DNA from: Streptomyces iakyrus
GTDB lineage: Bacteria > Actinomycetota > Actinomycetes > Streptomycetales > Streptomycetaceae
Length of the DNA: 64,000 nt
Direction of reading: 5' to 3'
NCBI RefSeq assembly: GCF_000717055.1
Contig: NZ_JNXI01000037.1
Location: 70,500 to 134,499, forward strand
Below are positions 27,939 through 36,812 of the stretch, piece after piece. Both the position numbers and the translations under genes were made by a program. The first letter of the stretch is position 1, and each line of letters opens with the position of its first letter. A model generated the notes under the pieces. The model was not told the DNA's origin and searched no databases. It saw only the letters and a program-made list of their open reading frames with translations.

Positions 27939-29699
27939 ATGTCGCGCACACGCTCAGTCGCCGGCTCCGGCCGGGGCATCCACCGTCGTTCCGTCCTCGC
28001 CGCCACCGGCGCGGTCGCCCTCTCCGGGGGCGTCGGCTACGCCCTGCGGCCCAGCGACAGCCAGGCCGCCACGGTCAAGGAGAGCACCGACGCCGCCGTC
28101 GCGGCCTCCTCGCGCCGGGCACCGGCCGCGCCGCTGGCCCCCTACACCAAGGGCACCACCCTGGCGTCCGTCGCCGCCCCGCGCGGCAGCTCCGGCTACC
28201 GGCGTCTGAACGACGGGCCCGGCTGGCAGCGGGTCGTCCGCTCCGACCTGGCCGCGCCCAAGCCCGGCCGGGCCGGCCGCCGTACCCCGCTCGCCGCGTT
28301 CGTGCAGCTCACCGACCTGCACATCATCGACGCCCAGCACCCGTTGCGTCTGGAGTACCTGCGCTCGGCCGACATCCACGCCTGGCGGCCGCACGAGGCG
28401 CTGACCGTGCAGGGCGCGATCGCGCTGGTGGAGCGGATCAACGCGCTGCGCGGCGCCCCCGTCACCGGCGCCCCGCTGCACTTCGCCATGACCACCGGCG
28501 ACAACACGGACAACAACGCCAAGTCCGAGCTGGACTGGTTCCTGAAGATCATGAGCGGGGGACGCATCACGCCCAACACGGGTGACCCGCGCCGGTACGA
28601 GGGTGTCCAGAACAGCGGCCTCAAGCAGTACTGGCAGCCCGACGCCGCGGTCCGCGACAGCGACAAGCAAGCGGGCTTCCCCCACCTCGACGGCTTCCTG
28701 AAGGCCGCGATCCGCGAGGTGCGCAGCCCCGGCCTCAACCTCCCCTGGTACTCGACGGTCGGCAACCACGACTCGCTGCCGATGGGCTGCTACGCCTCGC
28801 ACGGTGACTCGTACCTCACCGAACTCGCCGTCGGCGGCAAGAAGCTGATGGACGTCTCCGCGGCCGAGGCGCAGCGGCTCCAGGCGCAGATCAAGAAGGC
28901 CCGCGACCCGCAGGGCGTCCGCTACCACGACTTCCTCACCTCCCAGGCCCGCCGCATGCGTTCGGTCACCCCCGACGAGCGGCGCGCCCCCTTCACCCAG
29001 GCCGAGTACCTGAAGGCCCACCTGGACCCGGCCCACCGCGGCGTCGGACCGGCCGGTCACGGCTACTCCTCCGCCAACCTGGACGCGGGCACCCAGTACT
29101 ACGCCTTCCGCATCTCCGACGACGTCATCGGCATCAGCCTGGACACCACCGACTCCGGCGGCCACTACGAGGGGTCCGTCGGCACGGCCCAGCTCAAGTG
29201 GCTCGACAAGACACTGCGGGACAACAAGGACTCCTACGCGGTGATCTTCAGCCACCACACCAGCAAGACGATGACGAACCTCCGCCGCGACCCGGCCCGC
29301 CCCACCGAGCGCCGCCACGACGGCCAGGAGGTCCTCGCCCTGCTCGGCAACCACCCCAGGGTGCTTGCGTGGGTGAACGGCCACATCCACAAGAACGTCA
29401 TCACCCCGCACGCCCTGGCGAGCGGCGGCTCCTTCTGGGAGATCTCCACCGCCTCCCACGTCGACTTCCCGCAGCTGGCCCGGGTCATCGAACTGACCGA
29501 CAACAAGGACGGCACGATCTCCCTGTTCACGACGCTGGTGGAGTCCTCGGCCCCGTCCCGCACGGACTTCTCCGACCTCTCCCAGACCGGCCTCGCGGCC
29601 CTCTACCGCGAGCTGTCCCTCAACGCGCCCGGCGCGAGCACGACCCTCGGCGGCGACCCGAACGACCGCAACACCGAACTGGTGCTCAAGAAGGGCTGA
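27939..29699 (+). CDS. Tat-exported metallophosphoesterase (TIGR03767-like)
   Basis: A 586-residue calcineurin-like phosphoesterase. A twin-arginine signal (HRRSVLAATGAVALSGG) is present near residues 15-35. Metal-binding motifs follow in order: LTDLHIID, TTGDNTDN, VGNHDSLPMG, FSHHTSKTM and VNGHIHKN. The length and motif set match the family annotated TIGR03767, whose substrate is not established. The ATG has GGGAGAG six bases upstream. It would act outside the membrane, perhaps scavenging phosphate from diesters or nucleotides (inference). It stands alone after a 240-base gap in which no gene is seen. Confidence 0.9.
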   Translation: MSRTRSVAGSGRGIHRRSVLAATGAVALSGGVGYALRPSDSQAATVKESTDAAVAASSRRAPAAPLAPYTKGTTLASVAAPRGSSGYRRLNDGPGWQRVVRSDLAAPKPGRAGRRTPLAAFVQLTDLHIIDAQHPLRLEYLRSADIHAWRPHEALTVQGAIALVERINALRGAPVTGAPLHFAMTTGDNTDNNAKSELDWFLKIMSGGRITPNTGDPRRYEGVQNSGLKQYWQPDAAVRDSDKQAGFPHLDGFLKAAIREVRSPGLNLPWYSTVGNHDSLPMGCYASHGDSYLTELAVGGKKLMDVSAAEAQRLQAQIKKARDPQGVRYHDFLTSQARRMRSVTPDERRAPFTQAEYLKAHLDPAHRGVGPAGHGYSSANLDAGTQYYAFRISDDVIGISLDTTDSGGHYEGSVGTAQLKWLDKTLRDNKDSYAVIFSHHTSKTMTNLRRDPARPTERRHDGQEVLALLGNHPRVLAWVNGHIHKNVITPHALASGGSFWEISTASHVDFPQLARVIELTDNKDGTISLFTTLVESSAPSRTDFSDLSQTGLAALYRELSLNAPGASTTLGGDPNDRNTELVLKKG

Positions 29700-29798
29700 T
29701 ACCCGCTCAACCGCCCGGCGGCGGTCAACCCCCGCCCCCGCCACCGGAGTCCCGCCTCCCGGCACGACTCGACATGACGTGACAGGGGGAACGGGGAC

Positions 29799-30843
29799 AT
29801 GAACAGACGCGTGCGCACGGCGGCCCTGACGGCGGCGACGGCGATGGCGCTGTCGGCGGCCCTGGCGGCTCCGGCGGGGCCACGGCACCTGGGCGGCCAC
29901 GGCCGGGGTCGGCGACCTGAAGAAGGGAACGCCGCGTTCGGCCCGGGACCACTACCGGATCGCCAGCATCACCAAGACGTTCGTCGCCACGGTCGTCCTC
30001 CAACTGGAGGCGCAAGGGCGGCTGTCGCTCGACGACACCGTGGAGCAGTGGCTGCCGGGCGCGGTCCGGGGCGATGGCCACGACGGCCGGCGCATCACGA
30101 TCCGGCAGCTCCTGAACCACACCAGCGGCATCTTCGACTACCTGGAGGACCCGGGCTTCCAGCAGACGTACATGACCGCCAAGGGCTTCCTGAAGCACCG
30201 CTTCGACGAGGCGGCCCCCGAGGACATGCTCGCCATCGCGACGAAGAACGAGCCGTACTTCGAGCCCGGCGCGTCGTTCGCCTACTCCAACACCAACTAC
30301 CTCCTGGCCGCCCGGGTGATCGAGAAGGCCACCGGCAACGACTACGGCGACGAGATCGACCGCCGGATCATCGGCCCCCTGCACCTGACCTCGACGTCGG
30401 TCCCCACCGCCCGGGTCACCCTGCCCCGGCCCGGCAGCCGCGCCTACTCCAAGCTGGCCAGGACGGACACCGGCCCGACGTACGACGTCACGGAACTGAA
30501 CCCGCGCCTGGCCTACGGCTCCGGGCAGATGGTCTCCAGCTCCGCCGACCTGAACCGCTTCTACTCGGCCCTGCTCCGGGGCAGGCTGCTCCCGCCCGAG
30601 CAGCTGAAAGAGATGAAGACCACCGTCCCGTCCAGCCGGGACACCAGCCGCTACGGCCTGGGGCTCGTCGACCGCAAGCTCTGTTGCGGCGTGCACGTCT
30701 GGGGCCACGACGGCGGGATCTACGGCTCGAACTCGGACGCGGTGACCAGCGAGGACGGCCGGCACTCCCTCGCCGTCAACTTCAACGGCGACTGGTCGGG
30801 GAGCACCGACGCGATCATCGAGGCGGAGTTCTGCGGCCGGTAG
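29799..30843 (+). pseudogene. Serine hydrolase (beta-lactamase/DD-peptidase type), frameshifted by deletion
   Basis: The ATG at 29799 opens a normal signal peptide (MNRRVRTAALTAATAMALSA) in one frame. The rest of the protein continues in the next frame from about 29878 (HGTWAATAGVGDLKKG). The region joining them, normally several tens of residues, is missing. The downstream frame keeps all catalytic motifs: the SxxK as SITK (near 29965), YSN in FAYSNTNY, and a His-x-Gly equivalent in GHDGG. No usable start codon precedes SITK in that frame. The gene appears inactivated unless the junction is an assembly error. It would have encoded a secreted D-alanyl-D-alanine carboxypeptidase-like enzyme. 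Confidence 0.82.
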
Positions 30844-30856
30844 CCACGCACAGCGC

Positions 30857-30894
30857 GAGGAGGGGCCGCCGGGGTGTCCCGGCGGCCCCTCCTC
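30857..30894. terminator. Strong bidirectional terminator
   Basis: A perfect 17-bp stem (57-73 and 78-94 past 30800, GAGGAGGGGCCGCCGGG on the left) with a GTGT loop, followed by a run of C. It separates the convergent serine hydrolase and the next minus-strand gene. Confidence 0.85.
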
Positions 30895-30925
30895 CCCCCC
30901 TCCTGGTCCTGCGCCCGGTCCGTCA

Positions 30926-31966
30926 CTACCGGGGCAGGACCACGACATACGCCGCCGGTTCGCGGTCGGCCGAGGCCATCAGGGCCGTGCGGAGCACCGT
31001 CGCCTGCTGCTCCGGGGCGTCGCGGAGCTTCCTCGGCGTGATGTGCACGACCGTGATGCCGAGCCGTTCCAGGTGCTCGCGCTTGCGGGCGTACTCGGAC
31101 CACAGGGCGTCGTCGTCCTGCCGGGGAGCCCGGGTGTCGAGTTCCACCGCCACCGCCTGGTCCGGCCAGTACGCGTCGAGGCCGCCGAGGTAGGGGCCGC
31201 CGGGCAGGCGCAGGTCGACGTTCCAGGCCGGGTCGGGCAGGCCGTACTCGCGGACCATCCGGTACAGGCGGTCCTCCGCCCGGGCCCGGCCCTCGGCGAG
31301 CAGGGAATCCACCGCGTCCACGACGTGCGGGCGGCTCAGCAGCCGTGCCTGGTTCAGTTCCCGGACCACCGCAGCCGGGTCGCAGTGGCCGCCGCGGACC
31401 GCCTCCGTGAGCAGCCGGCGGACGGTGCCGGCGTCCGCGAGTCCGGCCACCGCGTCGGCCAGCGCGCGGGCGACCGGCGCCACCGGCACCCCGGTGACCT
31501 GCTCGGGGTCGGGCATGACGGGCGTGCGGACGATCCGCGCGCAGCCCGTGGAGCGCAGCCTCCGCAGCCGCGGGACCAGGACGTCGATGGTGTCCAGGGA
31601 CGGCAGCGGGGGAGTGGAGGAGAAGCCGTGCAGGGTCAGCGCGGCCAGGCCCGTGATCATCGCCTCGGGGTAGGCGGGGGCGTGCGGCCGGCTCCCGCCC
31701 GGCTGGGCGGGGACCCCGGTGCCGCGCTCCCGCGCCGCGTACATCAGCACCGCGTGCAGCCGCTCCTCGCTGGTCGGCGGGCCCGGGTGGAGCAGGACGA
31801 CGCCCGGGAGGAGCTGTTGCCAGGGGCCGCCCGCGCGGCACTGCTCGTTCGTCTCGGCCGTGGAGACGCCGTGCGAACGGAGCCGGGCCGTGGTCGTCAC
31901 ACGGGGGCGGCCGCCGCCGGACAGGTCGTGCAGCGGGCGGGGGGAGAGCGGGGCGTTGTGGGTCAT
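30926..31966 (-). CDS. Uncharacterised protein with nuclease-like C-terminal domain
   Basis: A 346-residue protein without a confirmed function. The C-terminal 100 residues contain AVELDTRAPRQDD, then YARKREHLERLGITVVHITP. This pattern of an acidic Glu-Leu-Asp strand, a charged helix and a VxxIT strand resembles the Vsr/DUF559 restriction-endonuclease-like fold. The N-terminal part resembles regions found in AbiEi-like proteins (LHPGPPTSEERLHAVLMYA, ALTLHGFSS). The ATG at 31966 is preferred over an upstream reading that would enter the intergenic promoter region. No partner toxin, methylase or antitoxin gene is adjacent. Both domain assignments are weak pattern matches. Confidence 0.7.
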   Translation of the reverse strand: MTHNAPLSPRPLHDLSGGGRPRVTTTARLRSHGVSTAETNEQCRAGGPWQQLLPGVVLLHPGPPTSEERLHAVLMYAARERGTGVPAQPGGSRPHAPAYPEAMITGLAALTLHGFSSTPPLPSLDTIDVLVPRLRRLRSTGCARIVRTPVMPDPEQVTGVPVAPVARALADAVAGLADAGTVRRLLTEAVRGGHCDPAAVVRELNQARLLSRPHVVDAVDSLLAEGRARAEDRLYRMVREYGLPDPAWNVDLRLPGGPYLGGLDAYWPDQAVAVELDTRAPRQDDDALWSEYARKREHLERLGITVVHITPRKLRDAPEQQATVLRTALMASADREPAAYVVVLPR

Positions 31967-32071
31967 GCCCCGCAATTTCCCGCGCTCCGGCCCTCTTTGA
32001 ACCGCTGTTACAGGTCCGTCGACACATACGGACAATCCGGCACTAAAGGACGGATGTTCGGATGCCGAAAG

Positions 32072-32101
32072 CCCCTGGTCCGTTCGGGTGCGGGCCAGGG
32101 G
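32072..32101 (-). terminator. Terminator after the second M1 aminopeptidase gene
   Basis: CCCCTGGTCCG and CGGGCCAGGGG form an 11-bp stem with one wobble and an eight-base loop, about 60 bases past the aminopeptidase stop. Confidence 0.65.
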
Positions 32102-32162
32102 TTACGGCTCACGGGGCGATCGTCTCGTAACGAAGGCGGAACGCCTGGATCTCAGGCCAAAG

Positions 32163-34742
32163 CTACTGGTCAGCGGCCTCGTCGCACGCCTGTCCACGCA
32201 ACGCCCGTGCCAGATCGTCACGGGACTCCAGCACCAGCCGGCGCAGCGCCGGGGCCGCCTCCTTGTGGGCGTCCAGCCAGGCGTCCGTGGCGTCCAGCGT
32301 CTCCTTCGACTGCTGGAGCGAGGGGAACAGGCCCTGCACCACGTGCATGCCGATCTGGATCGACCGCTCGGCCCAGATCCGCTCGATCGCCGCGAAGTAC
32401 TTCTCGGCGTACGGCGCGATCAGCTCCCGCTGCGAGCCCTGGGAGAAGCCCGCGATGGTCGCCTCGACCATGGCGTTGGACAGCGCGTCCGACTCCACGA
32501 CCTGCGCCCATGCCTGCGCCTTCACCGCCTCGGACGGGCGGGCGGCCAGGCAGCGCACCTGGTGGCGCTTGCCGGAGGCCGTGTCGTCCCGGGCCAGCTC
32601 CTCGGCCAGGGCCTTCTCGTCCACCACCCCGTGCGCGGCCAGCGGCTCCAGGAACACCCAGCGCAGCTCCTGGTCCACGTCGAGGCCCTCGACCGTCGCC
32701 GTGCCCGCGAGCAGGTCCCGCAGCAGCTCGAAGTCGGCCTCGGTGGTGGCCGTCCGGGCGAAGAAGCGCGCCCAGGCGAGCTGATGCTCGCTGCCCGGTC
32801 CGGCCGCGTACAGCTCGCGCCGGGCGCCCTCGGCGAGCAGCGCGGCGGCCGTCTCACGCCGGGCGGGCGCCGTGTAGTGGGTGATTGCCGACTCGGCCCA
32901 GGCGTGCAGCATCTGCACCACGCCGATCTCGGACTCGCGCCCGCCGAAGCGCAGCACCAGGTCCACGAAGTCCCGCGCCGGGAGCAGTGCGTCCCGCGTC
33001 ATGTTCCACAGCGCCGACCAGCACAGGGCGCGCGCGAGCGGGTCGGTGACCGAGCCGAGGTGGTCGCGCAGGGTCGCCAGCGACGTCGTGTCGAAGCGGG
33101 TCTTGCAGTACGTCAGGTCGTCGTCGTTGACCAGGACCAGGTCCGGTGCCTCGGCTCCGGCCAGATCCGCCACGACCGTCCGAGGGCCGTCGACGTCGCT
33201 CTCCACGCGTGCGTAGCGCTCCAGCGTCCCTTCGTCCGTGACGCGGTACAGGCCCACCGCGACCCGGTGCGGGCGCAGTTCGGGGTACGCCTCCGCCGCC
33301 TCCTGCACCACCGCCAGCTCCTCGACGCGGCCGTCCGCGCCCAGGAGCACCTGCGGCGTCAGCGCGTTCACCCCGGCCGTCTGGAGCCAGGACCGCGACC
33401 AGGCGCTCATGTCCCGGCCGCTTGTCTCCTCCAGTGCCGACAGCAGGTCACCGAGGCGGGTGTTGCCGTAGGCGTGCCGCTTGAAGTAGCGCCGGGCGCC
33501 CTCCAGGAACGCCTCCTCGCCGACGTACGCCACGAGCTGCTTCAGCACCGACGCGCCCTTGGCGTACGTGATGCCGTCGAAGTTGAGCTTGGCGTCCTGG
33601 AGGTCGCGGATGTCCGCCGTGATCGGGTGCGTGGAGGGCAGCTGGTCGGCGCGGTAGGCCCAGGCCTTGCGGCGGTTGGCGAAGGTGATCCAGCCGCCCG
33701 CGAAGCGGGTCGCGCCGACGAGCGAGAACGCGCCCATGAAGTCCGCGAAGGACTCCTTCAGCCACAGGTCGTCCCACCACTCCATGGTGACCAGGTCGCC
33801 GAACCACATGTGCGCCATCTCGTGCAGGATGACGTTGGCCCGGCCCTCGTAGGACGCCTGCGTCACCTTCCCGCGGAAGATGAACTCCTCCCGGAACGTC
33901 ACAAGACCCGGGTTCTCCATCGCGCCCAGGTTGTACTCGGGCACGAACGCCTGGTCGTACTTCCCGAACGGGTACGGGTAGTCGAAGTGGTCGTGGAAGA
34001 AGTCCAGGCCCTGCTTGGTGACGAGGAACACGTCGTCGGCGTCGAAGTAGGGCGCGAGGCCCTTGCGGCACAGGGCGCCGAGCGGGATCTCCAGGGTCGT
34101 GCCGTCGGAGAACGTACGCGAGTAGGAGTCCGTCACGTAGTGGTACGGGCCCGCCACCACACAGGTGATGTACGTCGAGACCGGCTTGGTCTCGGCGAAC
34201 CGCCACACCCCGTCGGTCTGTTCACCGGGCCCGTTGCTCCACACCGTCCAGCCCTCCGGCGCCCGCACCTCGAAGCGGTACGGGGCCTTCAGGTCGGGCT
34301 GCTCGAAGTTGGCGAAGACCCGGCGCGCGTCGGCCGGCTCGTACTGCGTGTACAGGTACACCTCGCCGTCCTCGGGGTCGACGAAGCGGTGCAGGCCCTC
34401 GCCGGTGCGCGAGTAGGCGCACCGGGCGTCGACCACCAGCTCGTTGTCCGCGGCCAGGTCCTCCAGCGTGATCCGGGAGCCGTCGAATACCTCGCCGGGG
34501 TTCAGATCACGGCCGTTGAGCGAGACGGCCGCCACACTCGGCGCGATCAGGTCGGCGAAGCTGCTCGCCCCGGGCTCGTTGCAGCGGAAGCGGACCGTCG
34601 TGACGGAGCGGAAGGTGCGGGGCCCGTCCCCCGGGTCCTCACCGACCGCGGACCGCAGGTCGAGGGACACCTCGTACCCGTCGACGCTCAGCAGGGCGGC
34701 CCGCTCCCGGGCCTCGTCGCGGGACAGATTCTCACCGGGCAC
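32163..34742 (-). CDS. Second M1-family aminopeptidase N
   Basis: An 859-residue M1 metallo-aminopeptidase, a paralog of the pepN product at 17344-19923 and exactly the same length. It keeps GAMEN (YNLGAMENPGLVTF), the zinc motif HEMAH with downstream Glu (WLKESFADF), and the C-terminal helical domain. HELAH has become HEMAH; this and the many differences elsewhere show an old duplication. The GTG start at 34742 is preceded by GAGGAG eight bases upstream. It is transcribed alone. The two enzymes probably differ in peptide preference, which the sequence does not reveal. Confidence 0.94.
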   Translation of the reverse strand: MPGENLSRDEARERAALLSVDGYEVSLDLRSAVGEDPGDGPRTFRSVTTVRFRCNEPGASSFADLIAPSVAAVSLNGRDLNPGEVFDGSRITLEDLAADNELVVDARCAYSRTGEGLHRFVDPEDGEVYLYTQYEPADARRVFANFEQPDLKAPYRFEVRAPEGWTVWSNGPGEQTDGVWRFAETKPVSTYITCVVAGPYHYVTDSYSRTFSDGTTLEIPLGALCRKGLAPYFDADDVFLVTKQGLDFFHDHFDYPYPFGKYDQAFVPEYNLGAMENPGLVTFREEFIFRGKVTQASYEGRANVILHEMAHMWFGDLVTMEWWDDLWLKESFADFMGAFSLVGATRFAGGWITFANRRKAWAYRADQLPSTHPITADIRDLQDAKLNFDGITYAKGASVLKQLVAYVGEEAFLEGARRYFKRHAYGNTRLGDLLSALEETSGRDMSAWSRSWLQTAGVNALTPQVLLGADGRVEELAVVQEAAEAYPELRPHRVAVGLYRVTDEGTLERYARVESDVDGPRTVVADLAGAEAPDLVLVNDDDLTYCKTRFDTTSLATLRDHLGSVTDPLARALCWSALWNMTRDALLPARDFVDLVLRFGGRESEIGVVQMLHAWAESAITHYTAPARRETAAALLAEGARRELYAAGPGSEHQLAWARFFARTATTEADFELLRDLLAGTATVEGLDVDQELRWVFLEPLAAHGVVDEKALAEELARDDTASGKRHQVRCLAARPSEAVKAQAWAQVVESDALSNAMVEATIAGFSQGSQRELIAPYAEKYFAAIERIWAERSIQIGMHVVQGLFPSLQQSKETLDATDAWLDAHKEAAPALRRLVLESRDDLARALRGQACDEAADQ

Positions 34743-34879
34743 GGGCGGCACTCCTCGGATGTCGTGGGGCACGGCTGAACAGGACTGATCCTGCCACGTG
34801 CCCCTGACACGGGGCAGCCGGGAATGACGGGAGCGCACACCGGCGTTGCCGGAGAAACGGTTTCCTCGTGAGGAGAGAC

Positions 34880-35518
34880 ATGCCGGACAAGACACCCGTC
34901 GACTTCTGGTTCGACCCGCTGTGCCCCTGGGCCTGGATGACCTCCCGCTGGGTCCTGGAGGTGGAGAAGGTCAGGGACATCGAGGTCCGCTGGCATGTCA
35001 TGAGTCTCGCCGTCCTGAACGAGGACAAGCTGGACGAACTGCCCGAGGAGTACCGCGAACTGCTGGAGACCAAGGCGTGGGGCCCCGTCCGGGTCGTCAT
35101 AGCCGCGCAGCAGGAGCACGGCCCCGAGGTCCTCGGCGACTTCTACACCGCGCTCGGCACGCGCATCCACAACCGGTCCGAGGGCCCCGGCAAGGAGACG
35201 GTCGCCGCCGCCCTGAAGGACGCGGGCCTGCCCGAGTCGCTCCTGGAGCACTGGGACGCCACCCCGTACGAGGCCGAGCTGCGCGCCTCCCACAAGGAGG
35301 GCATCGACAAGGTCGGCCAGGACGTCGGCACCCCGGTCATCGCCGTGCCCGGCTCCGACGGCGAGCAGATCGCCTTCTTCGGCCCGGTCGTCACCCCGGC
35401 CCCGCAGGGCGAGGAGGCCGGCCGCCTCTGGGACGGCACCCTCGCCGTGGCCTCGGTCCCCGGCTTCTACGAGATCAAGCGCTCCCGCACCAAGGGCCCG
35501 GACTTCTCCAACCTGTAG
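34880..35518 (+). CDS. DsbA-fold mycothiol-dependent nitroreductase family protein (Rv2466c-like)
   Basis: A 212-residue thioredoxin-fold protein of the DsbA/FrnE superfamily, closely resembling M. tuberculosis Rv2466c in DFWFDPLCPW, HVMSLAVLNE, WGPVRVVIAA and DVGTPVI. As I recall it, Rv2466c has the active site CPWC and uses mycothiol to reduce substrates. Here the motif is CPWA, so only the first cysteine remains and a monothiol mechanism is expected. The ATG at 34880 follows AGGAGA; a GTG at 34868 is an alternative. Its stop is three bases from that of the next, convergent, gene. Confidence 0.88.
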   Translation: MPDKTPVDFWFDPLCPWAWMTSRWVLEVEKVRDIEVRWHVMSLAVLNEDKLDELPEEYRELLETKAWGPVRVVIAAQQEHGPEVLGDFYTALGTRIHNRSEGPGKETVAAALKDAGLPESLLEHWDATPYEAELRASHKEGIDKVGQDVGTPVIAVPGSDGEQIAFFGPVVTPAPQGEEAGRLWDGTLAVASVPGFYEIKRSRTKGPDFSNL

Positions 35519-35521
35519 GGC

Positions 35522-35749
35522 TCACTCGGCGGGGACGGCCTGGATCTTGAGTTCCTCCGGGAGCAGGCCGTCCTCACCGCGGTTGAGGTAGCGCTGGTAC
35601 CACCGGCAGCCGACCGCGGTGCAGCGCCAGTAGTCGTCCACGAAGTGCCCGTGCCCCTTCTCCGCCCGGACCGCCGCCCGCTCGGCGGCGTTGAACATCC
35701 GGAACTCCTGCATGGTGCCGCAGGTCCGGCACGCCCGGCTCACCGTCAT
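35522..35749 (-). CDS. Small zinc-ribbon-like protein
   Basis: A 75-residue protein with two cysteine pairs, CRTC near the N-terminus and CTAVGC in the second half. The pairs are spaced to bind one zinc ion as a ribbon. The rest is charged and carries aromatic residues (VDDYWRCTAVGCRWYQRYL). No family name was recognised. The ATG overlaps the stop of the glycerophosphodiesterase gene by one base (TGATG), so it is translationally coupled and probably the last gene of the 35.5-45.4 kb operon. Its role is unknown. Confidence 0.72.
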   Translation of the reverse strand: MTVSRACRTCGTMQEFRMFNAAERAAVRAEKGHGHFVDDYWRCTAVGCRWYQRYLNRGEDGLLPEELKIQAVPAE

Positions 35750-36786
35750 CAGCTCCTCCTCGCGATCACCGCCAAGTCCGGGAAGTCGGTTACGACCGCA
35801 TCGACCCCCATGCGGTAGTACAGCGCGTATTCCGCGAACGCGTCCCCGAAATCGTTCGCTCCGCTCCCGCGCCGGAACCGCTCCGGCAGGAACTGGTTCT
35901 CCGCGCGGAAGGTGTACGGCCCGATCCGCAGCCCCGCCGCATGCGCGTCCGCGACGAGCGTCGTGCCCGCCACCGAGGACTTGTCAGGCCCGATCCAGTC
36001 CGCGTACTGAGCGATCCCCGCCAGCCCCGCCGGCGTCATCATGTCCCGGTAGGTCACCGAGGGCAGGTCGTAGGGTCCGCCCGTCGTCCCCAGCGCCTGC
36101 CACAGGGGCACGTCCAGATCCGTCATGCGCCGCAGGCTCGTCGGTTCGAAGGACTGCACGACGCACTCGCGCCGCCCCAGCCGGTTGCGGCGGATCGCGG
36201 CCGCCAGCTTCGGCTCCAACGGCAGTCCGATCGAGCGGAAGTACGTGGGGTGCTTGGTCTCCGGGAAGACCGCGATCGTGCGGCCGTGCTCCCGCGACAG
36301 CTTCCGCGCCAGGTCCACGACCTCCTGGAAGGTCATGATTTCCGCACGCCCGTCGAAGACGGTGTTGCGGTTGCGGACCGCGGGCAGCCGCTCCACCGCC
36401 CGCAGCGTCTTCAGCTCGGCCAGCGTGAAGTCCTCCGTGAACCAGCCGGTCACCTGCCGCCCGTCGACCGTCTTCGTCGTCCGGCGGTCCGCGAACTCCG
36501 GGTGGCGGGCCACGTCGGTCGTCTGGGAAATCTCGTTCTCGTGCCGGACCACCAGCACATGGTCCTTCGTCGGCACCAGGTCCGGTTCGATCCAGTCGGC
36601 GCCCGTCTGCACGGCGTACGTGTAGGAGGGGGCCGTGTGCTCCGGGCGCCAGCCGGCCGCACCGCGGTGGCCGATGACGACCGGGCCGCCGCCCGTGCGG
36701 GGCCCGGCCGCCGCCGGGCCCGCCGTGGCGGCTGCGCCGGTTCCCGCGGCCGCCGCGAGCAGGAGGGATCTCCGTCCGAGTTGCAT
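35749..36786 (-). CDS. Secreted glycerophosphodiester phosphodiesterase
   Basis: A 345-residue GDPD-family TIM barrel that would split glycerophosphodiesters into glycerol-3-phosphate and an alcohol outside the cell. A Tat-like signal (GRRSLLLAAAAGTGAAA) begins at residue 4. The catalytic His-Arg is in VIGHRGAAGWRPEHT; metal ligands are in WIEPDLVPTKDH; the second catalytic His is in VVRHENE, and FPETKH is the later acidic strand. The ATG has GAGGAG four bases upstream. It follows an FGGY kinase gene by 26 bases in what looks like one operon, which hints that the operon handles glycerol-like or polyol compounds (inference). Confidence 0.9.
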   Translation of the reverse strand: MQLGRRSLLLAAAAGTGAAATAGPAAAGPRTGGGPVVIGHRGAAGWRPEHTAPSYTYAVQTGADWIEPDLVPTKDHVLVVRHENEISQTTDVARHPEFADRRTTKTVDGRQVTGWFTEDFTLAELKTLRAVERLPAVRNRNTVFDGRAEIMTFQEVVDLARKLSREHGRTIAVFPETKHPTYFRSIGLPLEPKLAAAIRRNRLGRRECVVQSFEPTSLRRMTDLDVPLWQALGTTGGPYDLPSVTYRDMMTPAGLAGIAQYADWIGPDKSSVAGTTLVADAHAAGLRIGPYTFRAENQFLPERFRRGSGANDFGDAFAEYALYYRMGVDAVVTDFPDLAVIARRS

Positions 36787-36812
36787 AGGACTCCTCTTCG
36801 TCGACACCAGGT

